Below the pieces are notes generated by a model that saw only the letters and a program-made list of their open reading frames with translations, made no database searches and was not told where the DNA came from. Source: Cryobacterium fucosi (GTDB lineage: Bacteria > Actinomycetota > Actinomycetes > Actinomycetales > Microbacteriaceae). From it: a DNA stretch of 64,000 bases. The DNA is taken from positions 17,339 through 81,338 of the forward strand of contig NZ_SOHH01000039.1 in assembly GCF_004403515.1 (NCBI RefSeq), in the 5' to 3' direction. Position numbers and translations under genes: made by a program. Within the stretch, counting starts at the first letter, position 1; each line of letters starts with the position of its first letter. Positions 37,038 through 45,978 of the stretch are shown one piece after another.

Positions 37038-37226
37038 TGCGCAAGGGGGGCCGGCTGCGAAGGACCGACCCGCTGATCTCGACGAGCTCGATCACCGAAC
37101 TCCGAGCTCGATCACCGAACTGCGAGCTCGATCACCGGCGGTAGGGACGAAAAAGGGGCCGGCCCCGAAGGACCGACCCCCTGATCTCGACAAGCTCGAT
37201 CACCGAACTGCAAGCTCGATCACCGA
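37038..37226. repeat. Duplicated tuf terminator module with repeat copies
   Basis: Two copies of a module lie head to tail: a GGCCGG-GAAGGACCGACC stem, then CTGATCTCGAC(G/A)AGCTCGATCACCG, then one or two shorter GAGCTCGATCACCGAACT or CAAGCTCGATCACCG units. The copy nearer tuf (37150-37226) has an intact terminator stem; the far copy (37038-37138) is degenerate. Confidence 0.7.
37150..37181 (-). terminator. Rho-independent terminator after tuf
   Basis: Read on the minus strand, GGGGTCGG and CCGGCCCC arms enclose a TCCTTCGGGG loop region and are followed by TTTTTCG. It lies about 68 bases after the tuf stop and has the form of a strong intrinsic terminator. Confidence 0.8.
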
Positions 37227-37248
37227 GGTGACCGCGCCGCGAAGGGAA

Positions 37249-38442
37249 CTACTTGATGATCTTCGTGACCGTTCCGGCGCCGACGGTGCGGCCACCTTCA
37301 CGAATGGCGAAGCCGAGGCCCTCTTCCATGGCGATCGGCTGGATCAGCGCGACGTTCATGTCGGTGGTGTCGCCGGGCATGACCATCTCGGTGCCCTCGG
37401 GCAGCGTGATGACGCCGGTGACGTCCGTGGTGCGGAAGTAGAACTGCGGACGGTAGTTCGCGTAGAACGGGTTGTGACGGCCGCCCTCTTCCTTTGACAG
37501 GATGTACGCGGTGCCCTCGAAGTCGGTGTGCGGCGTGACCGAACCCGGCTTGACGACGACCTGGCCACGCTCGACGTCCTCGCGCTTGGTGCCACGAAGA
37601 AGCAGACCACAGTTCTCGCCGGCCCATGCCTCGTCGAGCTGCTTGTGGAACATCTCGATACCAGTGACCGTGGTCTTGATGGTCGGGCGGATGCCGACAA
37701 CCTCGACCTCGGAGTTGATCTTGAGGGTTCCACGCTCGGCGCGGCCGGTGACGACGGTTCCACGACCGGTGATCGTGAAGACGTCCTCGATCGGCATCAG
37801 GAAGGGCTTGTCCTTGTCGCGGACGGGCTCCGGGAAGTACTCGTCGACGGCCGTCATCAGCTCGAGGATGTTGCCGACCCACTTCGGGTCGCCTTCCAGG
37901 GCCTTGAGTGCGGAAACGCGGATGACGGGAGCGTTGTCGCCGTCGAAGCCCTGCGCGGTGAGGAGTTCGCGAACCTCGAGCTCGACGAGCTCAAGGATCT
38001 CTTCGTCGTCGACCATGTCGGACTTGTTCAGCGCGACGAGCAGGGACGGCACGCCGACCTGCTTCGCGAGCAGAACGTGCTCACGGGTCTGGGCCATCGG
38101 GCCGTCGGTGGCGGCAACCACGAGGATCGCGCCGTCCATCTGGGCAGCACCGGTGATCATGTTCTTGATGTAGTCAGCGTGGCCGGGTGCGTCAACGTGC
38201 GCATAGTGACGCTTCTCGGTCTCGTACTCGACGTGCGAGATATTGATCGTGATGCCGCGCTGGCGTTCTTCCGGAGCCGAGTCGATCGACGCGAAGTCGC
38301 GCTGAACGTTCGTCTTGGACGGGAACGTGTCGGCCAGGACCTTGGAGATCGCTGCAGTCAGCGTGGTCTTTCCGTGGTCAACGTGACCGATCGTTCCGAT
38401 GTTTACGTGCGGCTTGGTCCGCTCGAACTTGGCCTTGGCCAC
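37249..38442 (-). CDS. tuf: Elongation factor Tu
   Basis: GTPase that brings aminoacyl-tRNA to the ribosome. G1 [15 protein letters not shown]3 DAPGHADY and G4 NKSD motifs are present, with domains 2 and 3 up to [15 protein letters not shown]. The 397-residue protein starts at a GTG (38442) preceded by a strong GAGGAGG. It follows fusA after 126 bases that contain a terminator-like stem and a leader hairpin, so it may be transcribed both with the str operon and alone. Confidence 0.98.
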   Translation of the reverse strand: MAKAKFERTKPHVNIGTIGHVDHGKTTLTAAISKVLADTFPSKTNVQRDFASIDSAPEERQRGITINISHVEYETEKRHYAHVDAPGHADYIKNMITGAAQMDGAILVVAATDGPMAQTREHVLLAKQVGVPSLLVALNKSDMVDDEEILELVELEVRELLTAQGFDGDNAPVIRVSALKALEGDPKWVGNILELMTAVDEYFPEPVRDKDKPFLMPIEDVFTITGRGTVVTGRAERGTLKINSEVEVVGIRPTIKTTVTGIEMFHKQLDEAWAGENCGLLLRGTKREDVERGQVVVKPGSVTPHTDFEGTAYILSKEEGGRHNPFYANYRPQFYFRTTDVTGVITLPEGTEMVMPGDTTDMNVALIQPIAMEEGLGFAIREGGRTVGAGTVTKIIK

Positions 38443-38468
38443 TGTGGGTCCTCCTCAGGACTCTCGGC

Positions 38469-38498
38469 TTCACCGACCGCTGGTTTGCGGCCGGTGAA
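38469..38498. promoter_or_regulatory. Hairpin in the tuf leader
   Basis: Twelve-base arms TTCACCGACCGC and GCGGCCGGTGAA pair with one G-T wobble around a TGGTTT loop, ending 27 bases before the tuf GTG and close to its ribosome-binding site. It could affect tuf mRNA stability or translation; this is inferred from position only. Confidence 0.45.
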
Positions 38499-38552
38499 CC
38501 TGCTGGATTTGTGTACTTATGCTACTCGGGCCGGGAGGCCTAAGCGATTTGG

Positions 38553-38566
38553 GCCCGAAGGCCCCA
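38553..38566. terminator. Short hairpin after fusA
   Basis: A GGGCC-CGAA-GGCCC stem lies 2 bases after the fusA stop; on the minus strand it is followed by CAAAT rather than a T run. It may give partial termination between fusA and tuf. Confidence 0.45.
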
Positions 38567-38568
38567 GG

Positions 38569-40683
38569 CTATTCGCCCTTGTTCTTCTGGATGATCTCTT
38601 CGGCTACAGCCTTCGGGACCTCCGCATAGCTCTCGAACGTCATCGAGTACACGGCGCGGCCGGAGGTCTTGGACCTCAGGTCGCCGATGTAGCCGAACAT
38701 CTCCGAAAGTGGAACATGGGCGCGAATTACCTTCACACCGCTTGCGTCCTCCATGGTTTGGATCTGACCGCGGCGCGAGTTGAGGTCGCCGATTACGTCA
38801 CCCATGTATTCCTCAGGGGTGCGTACTTCGACACTCATCAACGGCTCGAGCAGAACCGGGTCTGCCTTACGAACGGCTTCCTTGAAGCCCATCGATCCGG
38901 CAATCTTGAACGCCATCTCCGAAGAGTCGACGTCGTGCGCGGCGCCGTCAAGCAGGCTTGCCTTGACGCCGACCATCGGGTAGCCGGCCAGGACGCCGAC
39001 GTGCAGCGCGTCCTGGATTCCTGCGTCCACCGAGGGGATGTACTCCCTGGGGATGCGGCCACCCGTGACCTTGTTCACGAACTCGTAGCTCTTCTCGGCG
39101 GTGATCTCGAGCGGCTCGATCGCGATCTGAATCTTCGCGAACTGCCCGGATCCACCGGTCTGCTTCTTGTGCGTGTAGTCGTGACGCTCGACCGCCCTGC
39201 GGATGGTCTCGCGGTATGCGACCTGGGGCTTGCCGACGTTGGCTTCGACGTTGAATTCACGCCGCATCCGGTCGACCAGGATGTCCAGGTGCAGTTCGCC
39301 CATTCCCTTGATGACCGTCTGACCAGTTTCCTGGTTCTGCTCGGTGCGGAAGGTCGGGTCTTCTTCGGCCAGCTTCTGGATCGCGAGACCCAGCTTTTCC
39401 TGGTCCTGCTTGGTCTTGGGCTCGATCGCAACCTCGATGACCGGGTCAGGGAACGTCATCGACTCGAGCACGACCTGGTTGTTCGGGTCGCACAGGGTGT
39501 CGCCGGTGGTCGTGTCCTTGAGGCCGATGACCGCGTAGATGTGACCGGCGGTCACGAAGGCCACCGGGTTCTCTTTGTTGGCGTGCATCTGGAAGATCTT
39601 GCCGATGCGCTCCTTCTTGCCCTTGGTCGAGTTGATGACCTGGGCGCCGGAGTCGAGGTGACCGGAGTACACGCGAACGTAGGTCAGGCGACCGAAGAAC
39701 GGGTGCACGGCAACCTTGAACGCGAGGGCCGTGAACGGCTCGGTCGCATCCGGGTGGCGCATGATGACCTTCTCCTCGTCACGCGGGTCGTGCGCCTCGA
39801 TGGCGGGCACGTCGAGCGGGGTGGGGAGGTAGTCGATGACGGCGTCGAGCATCGGCTGGACGCCGCGGTTCTTGAACGCCGAGCCACAGAGGACCGGGTA
39901 GATCTCGCTGTTGACGGTGAGCTTGCGGATTGCGTGCTTGATCTCGGAGACGGTGAGCTCTTCGCCGGAGAAGTACTTCTCCATGAGGTCGTCGTCGGTT
40001 TCGGCGACGGTCTCGAGCAGGAGCTTGCGGTACGAGGCGGCCTGGTCGACGAGGTCGGCCGGGATCTCTTCGATGGCGTACTTGGAGCCCATCTCGACGT
40101 CACCCTTGGAGTCGCCGCGCCAGGTCAGCGCACGCATCTCGACGAGGTCGACAACACCTTCGAAGGTGTTCTCGGCGCCGATCGGCAACTGGATGACGAG
40201 CGGCTTCGCGCCGAGGCGCTTCACGATGGTGTCGACGGTGTAGAAGAAGTCGGCGCCGAGCTTGTCCATCTTGTTGACGAAGCAGATGCGGGGCACGTCG
40301 TACTTGTCGGCCTGGCGCCAGACGGTCTCGGACTGGGGCTCGACGCCCTCCTTGCCGTCGAACACGGCGACGGCGCCGTCGAGGACGCGGAGCGAACGCT
40401 CCACCTCGACGGTGAAGTCAACGTGGCCGGGGGTGTCGATGATGTTGATCTGGTTCTCAGCCCAGAAACAGGTCGTCGCGGCAGACGTGATGGTGATGCC
40501 ACGTTCCTGCTCCTGCGCCATCCAGTCCATGGTCGAGGCGCCGTCGTGCGTCTCGCCGATCTTGTGATTGACACCCGTGTAGTACAGGATGCGCTCAGTG
40601 ACGGTGGTCTTGCCAGCATCAATGTGAGCCATGATGCCGATGTTGCGGACCTTACTCAGGTCGGTGAGCACGTCAAGTGCCAC
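38569..40683 (-). CDS. fusA: Elongation factor G
   Basis: GTPase for translocation. The G1 motif [16 protein letters not shown]3 DTPGHVDF and G4 NKMDKLGA are present, with five domains and a total of 704 residues. The start is a GTG at 40683 with GGAGG ahead; an open frame further upstream comes from the palindromic repeat and was not used. It follows rpsG after about 100 bases, unusually far for this operon, because a 48-bp palindrome lies between them. Confidence 0.98.
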   Translation of the reverse strand: MALDVLTDLSKVRNIGIMAHIDAGKTTVTERILYYTGVNHKIGETHDGASTMDWMAQEQERGITITSAATTCFWAENQINIIDTPGHVDFTVEVERSLRVLDGAVAVFDGKEGVEPQSETVWRQADKYDVPRICFVNKMDKLGADFFYTVDTIVKRLGAKPLVIQLPIGAENTFEGVVDLVEMRALTWRGDSKGDVEMGSKYAIEEIPADLVDQAASYRKLLLETVAETDDDLMEKYFSGEELTVSEIKHAIRKLTVNSEIYPVLCGSAFKNRGVQPMLDAVIDYLPTPLDVPAIEAHDPRDEEKVIMRHPDATEPFTALAFKVAVHPFFGRLTYVRVYSGHLDSGAQVINSTKGKKERIGKIFQMHANKENPVAFVTAGHIYAVIGLKDTTTGDTLCDPNNQVVLESMTFPDPVIEVAIEPKTKQDQEKLGLAIQKLAEEDPTFRTEQNQETGQTVIKGMGELHLDILVDRMRREFNVEANVGKPQVAYRETIRRAVERHDYTHKKQTGGSGQFAKIQIAIEPLEITAEKSYEFVNKVTGGRIPREYIPSVDAGIQDALHVGVLAGYPMVGVKASLLDGAAHDVDSSEMAFKIAGSMGFKEAVRKADPVLLEPLMSVEVRTPEEYMGDVIGDLNSRRGQIQTMEDASGVKVIRAHVPLSEMFGYIGDLRSKTSGRAVYSMTFESYAEVPKAVAEEIIQKNKGE

Positions 40684-40730
40684 GGGGGTCCTCCGGAAGT
40701 TTTTGTAAAAGATGAGGTTGAACAGGCGTT

Positions 40731-40778
40731 CGCTGGTCGAGCTTGTCGAGACCATGGTCTCGACAAGCTCGACCAGCG
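40731..40778. repeat. Perfect 48-bp palindrome between rpsG and fusA
   Basis: From CGCTGGTCGAGCTTGTCGAG to CTCGACAAGCTCGACCAGCG the sequence is an exact inverted repeat without loop, centred on ACCATGGT. It is made of two opposed copies of the dispersed repeat. In RNA it would be a 22- to 24-bp stem in the str operon transcript, 48 bases before the fusA start and 8 bases after the rpsG stop. Confidence 0.95.
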
Positions 40779-40786
40779 GCGGACGA

Positions 40787-41257
40787 CTACCAGCGGTAGT
40801 GAGCGAAGGCCTTGTTCGCCTCGGCCATCTTGTGCGTGTCTTCGCGGCGCTTCACAGCGGCGCCGAGGCCGTTGGACGCGTCGAGGATTTCATTGGTGAG
40901 GCGCTCCGTCATGGTTTTCTCGCGACGAGCCTTGGCGTAGCTGGTCAACCAGCGGAGGGCCAGGGTGTTGGCGCGGTGCGGCTTGACTTCGACCGGAACC
41001 TGGTAGGTGGAACCACCGACGCGACGCGAACGCACCTCGAGGGTGGGGCGCACGTTGTCGAGCGCCTTCTTCAGCGTGACGACGGCATCCGCACCATTCT
41101 TGGCGACGACGCCCTCGAGTGCATCGTAAACGATGCGCTCGGCGAGGCCCTTTTTGCCGTCGAGGAGGATTTTGTTGACGAGCTGAGAGACGATGGGGGC
41201 GCCGTATACCGGGTCAGCGATAACGGGACGCTTGGGCGCTGGGCCTTTACGAGGCAT
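40787..41257 (-). CDS. rpsG: 30S ribosomal protein S7
   Basis: Organises the head of the 30S subunit; in E. coli it represses the str operon. [40 protein letters not shown] and the end [14 protein letters not shown] show a complete 156-residue protein. It overlaps the rpsL stop by one base. Confidence 0.98.
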   Translation of the reverse strand: MPRKGPAPKRPVIADPVYGAPIVSQLVNKILLDGKKGLAERIVYDALEGVVAKNGADAVVTLKKALDNVRPTLEVRSRRVGGSTYQVPVEVKPHRANTLALRWLTSYAKARREKTMTERLTNEILDASNGLGAAVKRREDTHKMAEANKAFAHYRW

Positions 41258-41631
41258 TACTTCTTCTCCATCTTGGCGCCGTAGCGGCTACGAGCCTGCT
41301 TGCGGTTCTTGACGGCCTGGGTGTCCAGCGCGCCGCGAACGATCTTGTATCGAACACCGGGGAGGTCCTTGACGCGACCGCCGCGGACGAGCACCATCGA
41401 GTGCTCCTGCAGGTTGTGACCCTCGCCGGGGATGTAGGCGGTGACCTCTGTGCCGTTCGACAGCTTGACGCGGGCGACCTTGCGGAGAGCCGAGTTCGGC
41501 TTCTTCGGGGTGGTCGTGTAGACACGGGTGCACACGCCGCGCTGCTGGGGGTTGGACTTCAGGGCGGGAGCCTTGGTCTTGGTGACCTTGGGGCTGCGGC
41601 CCTTTCTGACCAACTGCTGAATGGTGGGCAC
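41257..41631 (-). CDS. rpsL: 30S ribosomal protein S12
   Basis: Controls decoding accuracy. The lysines linked to streptomycin sensitivity, in [16 protein letters not shown] and [12 protein letters not shown], have the wild-type form. The 124-residue protein starts at a GTG (41631) with AAGGAG six bases ahead. It is the first gene of the str operon; the upstream 300 bases should hold its promoter but I found no confident boxes. Confidence 0.98.
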   Translation of the reverse strand: MPTIQQLVRKGRSPKVTKTKAPALKSNPQQRGVCTRVYTTTPKKPNSALRKVARVKLSNGTEVTAYIPGEGHNLQEHSMVLVRGGRVKDLPGVRYKIVRGALDTQAVKNRKQARSRYGAKMEKK

Positions 41632-41933
41632 TAATTACTCCTTGATTTTGCTGCACGGTGACAGCTCTGTGATGGTTAGCATTCGAATCGGGAACGTTTC
41701 CGGCCGAATCGAGTTCATCTGGACCCGCCGGCACGCACGGAACAAGTTCCGTTTGTTGAGGTGGGTATGCCGTGGGGGCTGCTCGGAGAGCAAACCCTGT
41801 ATGCGTGCCGTATCTGCGCGCCTAAGGTGCAGCACGACGGTATCGCGGTGGCATGACTCAAGCGCACGACAAAGCGCACACCACGAAATACTAACTCGGC
41901 AGTGGCAGCCCGGTCAAATGGATTGCGGGGTCA
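41632..41933. other. Non-coding leader and promoter region of the str operon
   Basis: No gene is supported here. A weak minus-strand candidate TTGCTC with GCATAC 17 bases downstream lies near 41764-41795 (the complement of GTATGC and GAGCAA), about 150 bases before rpsL. I would not assign it with confidence. The rest is unremarkable. Confidence 0.4.
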
Positions 41934-42139
41934 CGGTGATCGAGGTTGCCCGGTGATCGAGGTTGCCCGGTGATCGAGCCTGTCGAGATCCGGCCTGGTC
42001 TCGACAAGCTCGACCACCGACGGGGGGCAGGTCTCGACGAGCTCGACCACCGACGGGGGGGGCAGGTCTCGACGAGCTCGACCACCGAGGGGCAGGTCTC
42101 GACCACCGACGGGCTGGTCTCGACAAGCTCGACCACCGG
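41934..42139. repeat. Cluster of dispersed repeats upstream of the str operon
   Basis: Two GATCGAGGTTGCCCGGT units, then GATCGAGCCTGTCGAGATC, and then five copies in the other orientation of the type GGTCTCGACAAGCTCGACC or GGTCTCGACGAGCTCGACC with ACCG and G-rich spacers; one of them is shortened to GGTCTCGACCACCG. It is the largest cluster of the family in the window and ends at the stop codon of the next gene. Confidence 0.9.
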
Positions 42140-42142
42140 GAT

Positions 42143-42796
42143 TCAGATGCTGCGCGGCCAGATCGGCGAATCGAGCGCCGTGTCGAGGTCGGCGAGGAGG
42201 GCCAGCACCCACGGTTCGACGAATTCGGTGACGGCCTGGCGCATCCGGTCCCGGTGTCGGAACAGCTCGGCGCAGACCCGGCTGCCGATCAGGGCCGCGT
42301 GTTCGTCGGCCAGTTTCAGCTCGGTGCGGATGGCCGCCTTCTCCTCCGTCGTGAGCGGCGGCGGCACGGATGCGGCGGCCGCGGCCTGATCGGGGCGGGC
42401 GAGCTCGGCGAAGGTGAAGAGGTAGGGCGCGTCCGTTGCGGTGGGCGGGTCGAGGTCGAGGCCCTTGTACTCGGGGTCGAGGCCCTCGGTGGGGTGGTAG
42501 CTCGCGGCCGCCTTCCGTTCCTCGTTGAGACGGATCTCCCGGCTGAGCAGGGGCAGGTTGAGCTCCGTGTATTCGTCGACGGCGGCATCGATGACGAGCT
42601 TCACGCGCATGGCGAGGGCGTGCTGCACTGCGTGCGGGACATCCGTGGCCAGTCCGGCGGCGACGATGACCGGCGAGCCGAAGCAGGTGCGGCAGAGGCG
42701 GGAACGGCCGCGGTGCGTGCCGGGGCGCCAGCGCGGGAGCCAACGCAGCCAGTTGTCAACCTCATGGCTGACTCGTGCCTCGATGGATCCGTCCAT
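42143..42796 (-). CDS. Uncharacterised protein with N-terminal Cys pair
   Basis: A 217-residue soluble protein not recognised. Its N-terminal part has Trp/Arg-rich DNWLRWLPRWRPGTHRGRSR followed by LCRTCFGSP, a single Cys-x-x-Cys pair. The rest is mostly helical with an Ala/Pro stretch in the middle. No signal peptide or membrane segment is visible. The start at 42796 (MDGSIEARVS) is a guess; ATG at 42850 would add 18 residues. It lies between the str operon and two membrane-protein genes, all on the minus strand with gaps over 60 bases. Confidence 0.6.
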   Translation of the reverse strand: MDGSIEARVSHEVDNWLRWLPRWRPGTHRGRSRLCRTCFGSPVIVAAGLATDVPHAVQHALAMRVKLVIDAAVDEYTELNLPLLSREIRLNEERKAAASYHPTEGLDPEYKGLDLDPPTATDAPYLFTFAELARPDQAAAAASVPPPLTTEEKAAIRTELKLADEHAALIGSRVCAELFRHRDRMRQAVTEFVEPWVLALLADLDTALDSPIWPRSI

Positions 42797-42863
42797 GGAC
42801 GTTAAGGATAGCCGCTCGACGTCCGCAATGGGCGTTCCGCCGGAAATCATCGGCGCCCGTGGA

Positions 42864-43355
42864 TCAGGGTTCGCCGCGACGTTCCCAGGGCCAGAGCGGG
42901 CGTCCGTGCTCCCCCACCCGCGAGGCCAGGATCACCGAGTAGAGCAGGGTCACGACGAAGGCGAGCACCCCGGTCACCGCGGCAAACGGTCGGGCCAGTG
43001 TGGTCTCCGCGAAGGTGAGCGCGTCGAACGCCTGGCCACTGGTCACCGGATAGAGGACCGCTCCGACGACGATGAACACGGCGAAAGCCGACGCCCCGGT
43101 CCCGAGCGAGTAGCCGACGGCGACCCGCTGCCGATTGGGGCGATCACGTAGCCCGAGCGTGACCATGAGCACGAAAACCAGGAGCACCGCGGCGGCGGCC
43201 ATGCTCGGCCCGACCAGCGGGCCGGCATCCGTTTCGCTGATGACGTCGAGGTTGGTGGCGAGGCTGATCATGCCGAACGCCGCCACGATCAGCGCGCCGT
43301 AGAGCACCGCCGCGAAGACCGCGACGATCGCGGCGTACTTCTGGTAGTCACGCAT
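42864..43355 (-). CDS. Uncharacterised four-helix membrane protein
   Basis: A 163-residue protein starting MRDYQKYAAIVAVFAAVLYG with four hydrophobic segments (about 7-30, 50-66, 86-105, 125-145) and a basic cytosolic end (WPWERRGEP). It resembles actinobacterial membrane proteins of unknown function (possibly DUF6121, from memory). No catalytic motif is seen. It lies 69 bases before the next gene downstream and 69 bases after the membrane protein gene upstream. Confidence 0.65.
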   Translation of the reverse strand: MRDYQKYAAIVAVFAAVLYGALIVAAFGMISLATNLDVISETDAGPLVGPSMAAAAVLLVFVLMVTLGLRDRPNRQRVAVGYSLGTGASAFAVFIVVGAVLYPVTSGQAFDALTFAETTLARPFAAVTGVLAFVVTLLYSVILASRVGEHGRPLWPWERRGEP

Positions 43356-43424
43356 CGCAACCCCCTCTCCGCGACTCCGTGCAGCCCGACCTGCGTCGTG
43401 CCTGGGTTAGTTGGGGCGGATGCG

Positions 43425-44420
43425 TTAGTTGGAGCGGATGCCCTGTGGTCCGTCGGCGAGGATGCGGTCGTACTCGGCCTTGGCGGTGGCGTTGCGCGCG
43501 GTGACGGAGCGGCCGCGGCGGGCGATCCAGGCGCCGGCCCAGATCGGCACCTCGCGGGCCACGACGGCGGCGGCGATCGCGCCCGGGTTCAGCCACTGCT
43601 GGCTGATGAAGCGGTACGCCTCGTCGGGCGTGAAGTTCCACGCCTGCACACTGAGCAGGGCCGCGCCGATGTAGGAGAAGTAGACGGCGACGGCCACCAG
43701 GAAGCCGAAGAGCACGTAGGCCCACCAGCCGCCACGGTTGACGATCGCGATCAGCAGGGCGAAGGCGATGAAGAAGACGATCGCCGGGACGTAGAAGATC
43801 GGCAGCACGATGAAGTCGGTGAACTTCGACGTGGTGTCCGAGAGTGAGCCGCTGCCGATGCCGGAGAGCGCCAGGGCAACGAGCGCGTAGATGGCGGCGA
43901 AGATTGCCGTGCCGAGGAGCGCGATCAGGATGCCGGCGCCACGGTTGCCCTTGTACTTGGGCGGAGTGGGCGCCTGGATGTACACCGGCGGCTGCACCGT
44001 CGTGTTCGTCGGGGCGTAGGCCTGGGTCGGCTCGGCCTGCTGGGTGTACGGCGCCGGCTGCTCGCGGGTGGGCGAGTCGTCGCTGGCGAGCGTGGCGGCA
44101 CCGGTGCCGCCGAGCGTGGCGGCCGGCACATAGGTTTCGCGTTTGACCGAGTCGGCGGAGACCGGCGCGGGGGCGTAGTCTTGGGTGGCGGCGGAATCGG
44201 GCGCGTCGTAGGAGATCGGCTCGCCGACCGGCTCGGCCGGGTGGGCGGATGCTGCGGGTGCGGCCGAGTGAGATCCGGTGCCGGTGAAGTCGGCGGCATC
44301 CGTGCGCTCGGTGCTCTCCCCGTTGTCTGCGTTCCCAGCGCGGTCGACGCGCTCGCCGGAGTTGTTCGGTGCTTCCGCGTCGGGGTTGCGGTTGCCCTCA
44401 GGGGGCGTTGTGTTGCTCAT
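43425..44420 (-). CDS. Uncharacterised membrane protein with long disordered N-terminus
   Basis: A 331-residue protein. The first 145 residues are rich in Pro, Thr, Ala and acidic residues and look unfolded (for example PTQAYAPTNTTVQPPVYI). A basic PPKYKGNRGAG leads into four membrane helices (about 152-270), and a charged cytosolic end of about 50 residues follows. The start at 44420 (MSNTTPPEGNRN) was chosen over the open frame upstream because AAGGAG lies seven bases ahead. It may be linked to the pilus locus upstream only by position. Confidence 0.65.
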   Translation of the reverse strand: MSNTTPPEGNRNPDAEAPNNSGERVDRAGNADNGESTERTDAADFTGTGSHSAAPAASAHPAEPVGEPISYDAPDSAATQDYAPAPVSADSVKRETYVPAATLGGTGAATLASDDSPTREQPAPYTQQAEPTQAYAPTNTTVQPPVYIQAPTPPKYKGNRGAGILIALLGTAIFAAIYALVALALSGIGSGSLSDTTSKFTDFIVLPIFYVPAIVFFIAFALLIAIVNRGGWWAYVLFGFLVAVAVYFSYIGAALLSVQAWNFTPDEAYRFISQQWLNPGAIAAAVVAREVPIWAGAWIARRGRSVTARNATAKAEYDRILADGPQGIRSN

Positions 44421-44527
44421 GCTGCACTCCTTGTGGTTGGCCGTGACCGTCAGCAGTAACCTTAGCAACGCGAATCCCCGTGCCGAGGAAGGCACGGCCC
44501 AAATGGCCGGAGAAGTCGGCTCCGGCT

Positions 44528-45310
44528 TTAGCCTGCGGGCGGCACCGGGGCGGCGCTCGGATCAAGCAAAACGTAGACGAGTGCAGAGATTGTCGCCGTA
44601 ACCACGTCGGATGCGCTGGATACCGCGCCGGCTCCCCTGCCCCCAGCGTCGGCGGGCGCCGGCGCCACAGCGGGCAACGTGCTGAACGTCGTTACCAGGA
44701 CCAGCCGGGTGCCCTTCTGCAACCCCTCGATGAAGTCGAGCACGTTTCCGTAGTTCCCATCGACGGTCAGCGAGACGGGGACGGACACGAAGTTCGCGGC
44801 CGTGACGAGGGCGCTTGGCTTCGGCGCGAGAGCCGCCGCGGCTTCCGCCACTGTCGGAACTACCGGTGCTGCTGCGGCAGGGGGAGGAGTGCTCCCCGCC
44901 GCAGGGGCTTCGCCGGCCGCCGCCGCGGGAGCCGCGGGCGCAGCCGGGACGGCCGCTAGCACCGGTACGTACGGCTGCGCGTCGTTCACCTTGATATCGG
45001 TGAGCGTCACCTGGTGCTGTTGGCCGATCGCATCCAGCTGAGTGACGAACGCAGGGATGTCGGCCTCGCGTGGAACGGCCAGGCGCAGCGCAGCGAGATC
45101 ACTCTTAAGGCCGCCGATGCCTTCGAACTGCTTCTTCAGCGTGGCGACCTGCGCTTCGTACGCCGAATTCTGCGTTTCGATGGCGGCTCGATCAGCGTCC
45201 GCGACACTCGCCTGGGTGAGCTTCGGAGAGATCCCAAGCGCCCAGCCCAGAACGACGGTGGCGCCGATCAGAAGGACCACGCCGAGAACCCAGAGTCTGT
45301 TCCTGTCCAT
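44528..45310 (-). CDS. pilO: Type IV pilus assembly protein PilO-like
   Basis: Part of the inner-membrane alignment complex with PilM and PilN. One membrane helix lies near the N-terminus (about 6-25), followed by a coiled-coil (about 30-75) and a PilO-type ferredoxin-like domain with VPVSLTVDGNYGNVLDFIEG. A Pro/Ala-rich insertion of about 45 residues splits the periplasm-facing part. The length of 260 residues exceeds that of typical PilO because of it. It lies 2 bases after pilN and is the last pilus gene of the locus. Confidence 0.82.
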   Translation of the reverse strand: MDRNRLWVLGVVLLIGATVVLGWALGISPKLTQASVADADRAAIETQNSAYEAQVATLKKQFEGIGGLKSDLAALRLAVPREADIPAFVTQLDAIGQQHQVTLTDIKVNDAQPYVPVLAAVPAAPAAPAAAAGEAPAAGSTPPPAAAAPVVPTVAEAAAALAPKPSALVTAANFVSVPVSLTVDGNYGNVLDFIEGLQKGTRLVLVTTFSTLPAVAPAPADAGGRGAGAVSSASDVVTATISALVYVLLDPSAAPVPPAG

Positions 45311-45312
45311 GC

Positions 45313-45978
45313 TTACTTTCCCCCTGTGCCTGCGAACCGGTTGGAATACGCGCCGTCGTTGATATGGAGAGTGAGGTCAACCTTGTAGGCGCCGATTTCG
45401 GACCGCGTGATCGACCCGGGCGTGGCATCCGTGTAGCCTGGCAAACCCTTCATCGACTCGAGCCACTGCGGCACCGACGGAAGATCCGGGCTGGTCAGCG
45501 ACAGCGTTAGGGTGGCCACCCGCACCGCCTGGAGCGGGGCGGTCGCCTGGTCAAAGGGGAGCAACGGCGATGCAGAATCGACGGTCACCGTATCGATTGA
45601 GACGTCCGCCGGCAGCACGGCCCGGACCCCGGAGAGATACGCCTTCCAGTCGACCTCGGTGGACGCCCCGAACTGGCGCGCGGCCACCGTCGTATCCACC
45701 GCGTCCTGCACCTGGTTCACTTCGGCATACTTGGCCTGGTGCGCGAGCAGCTCGGTCGTGCGCGCCTGGGCCGTGGCGAGCTCCGCGCGGCTGTTCTGTG
45801 CGTCCCAGGACGCGGCGGCCACCCCGGCGCTCACCAGCACCACCACACCGATGAGCGCAGCGATCAGACGCCGCCGGGTTGCCTTGACTCTCTTCCCGGC
45901 CTTGACCTCGGGTGGGAGCAGATCGACGCGCGGTTCTGCACCCAGGACGAGCTCGTCGGCGGCGGCTGCGCGGCTCAT
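45313..45978 (-). CDS. pilN: Type IV pilus assembly protein PilN-like
   Basis: A bitopic membrane protein of 221 residues. The N-terminal cytosolic part has VDLLPPEVKAGKR, the PilM-binding INLLP-type motif of the family, followed by a membrane helix (about 38-58) and a ferredoxin-like outer domain. It overlaps pilM by 4 bases and lies 2 bases before pilO, so the three are coupled. Confidence 0.86.
   Translation of the reverse strand: MSRAAAADELVLGAEPRVDLLPPEVKAGKRVKATRRRLIAALIGVVVLVSAGVAAASWDAQNSRAELATAQARTTELLAHQAKYAEVNQVQDAVDTTVAARQFGASTEVDWKAYLSGVRAVLPADVSIDTVTVDSASPLLPFDQATAPLQAVRVATLTLSLTSPDLPSVPQWLESMKGLPGYTDATPGSITRSEIGAYKVDLTLHINDGAYSNRFAGTGGK

Noticed and set aside
41632..41933. A tRNA gene or small protein in the str leader
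   Set aside because: No T-loop or acceptor pairing could be formed, and the short open frames lack ribosome sites and plausible composition.
41934..42139. CRISPR-like spacing of repeats upstream of rpsL
   Set aside because: Distances between copies are irregular and short, spacers are G-rich and similar, and copies occur in both orientations.
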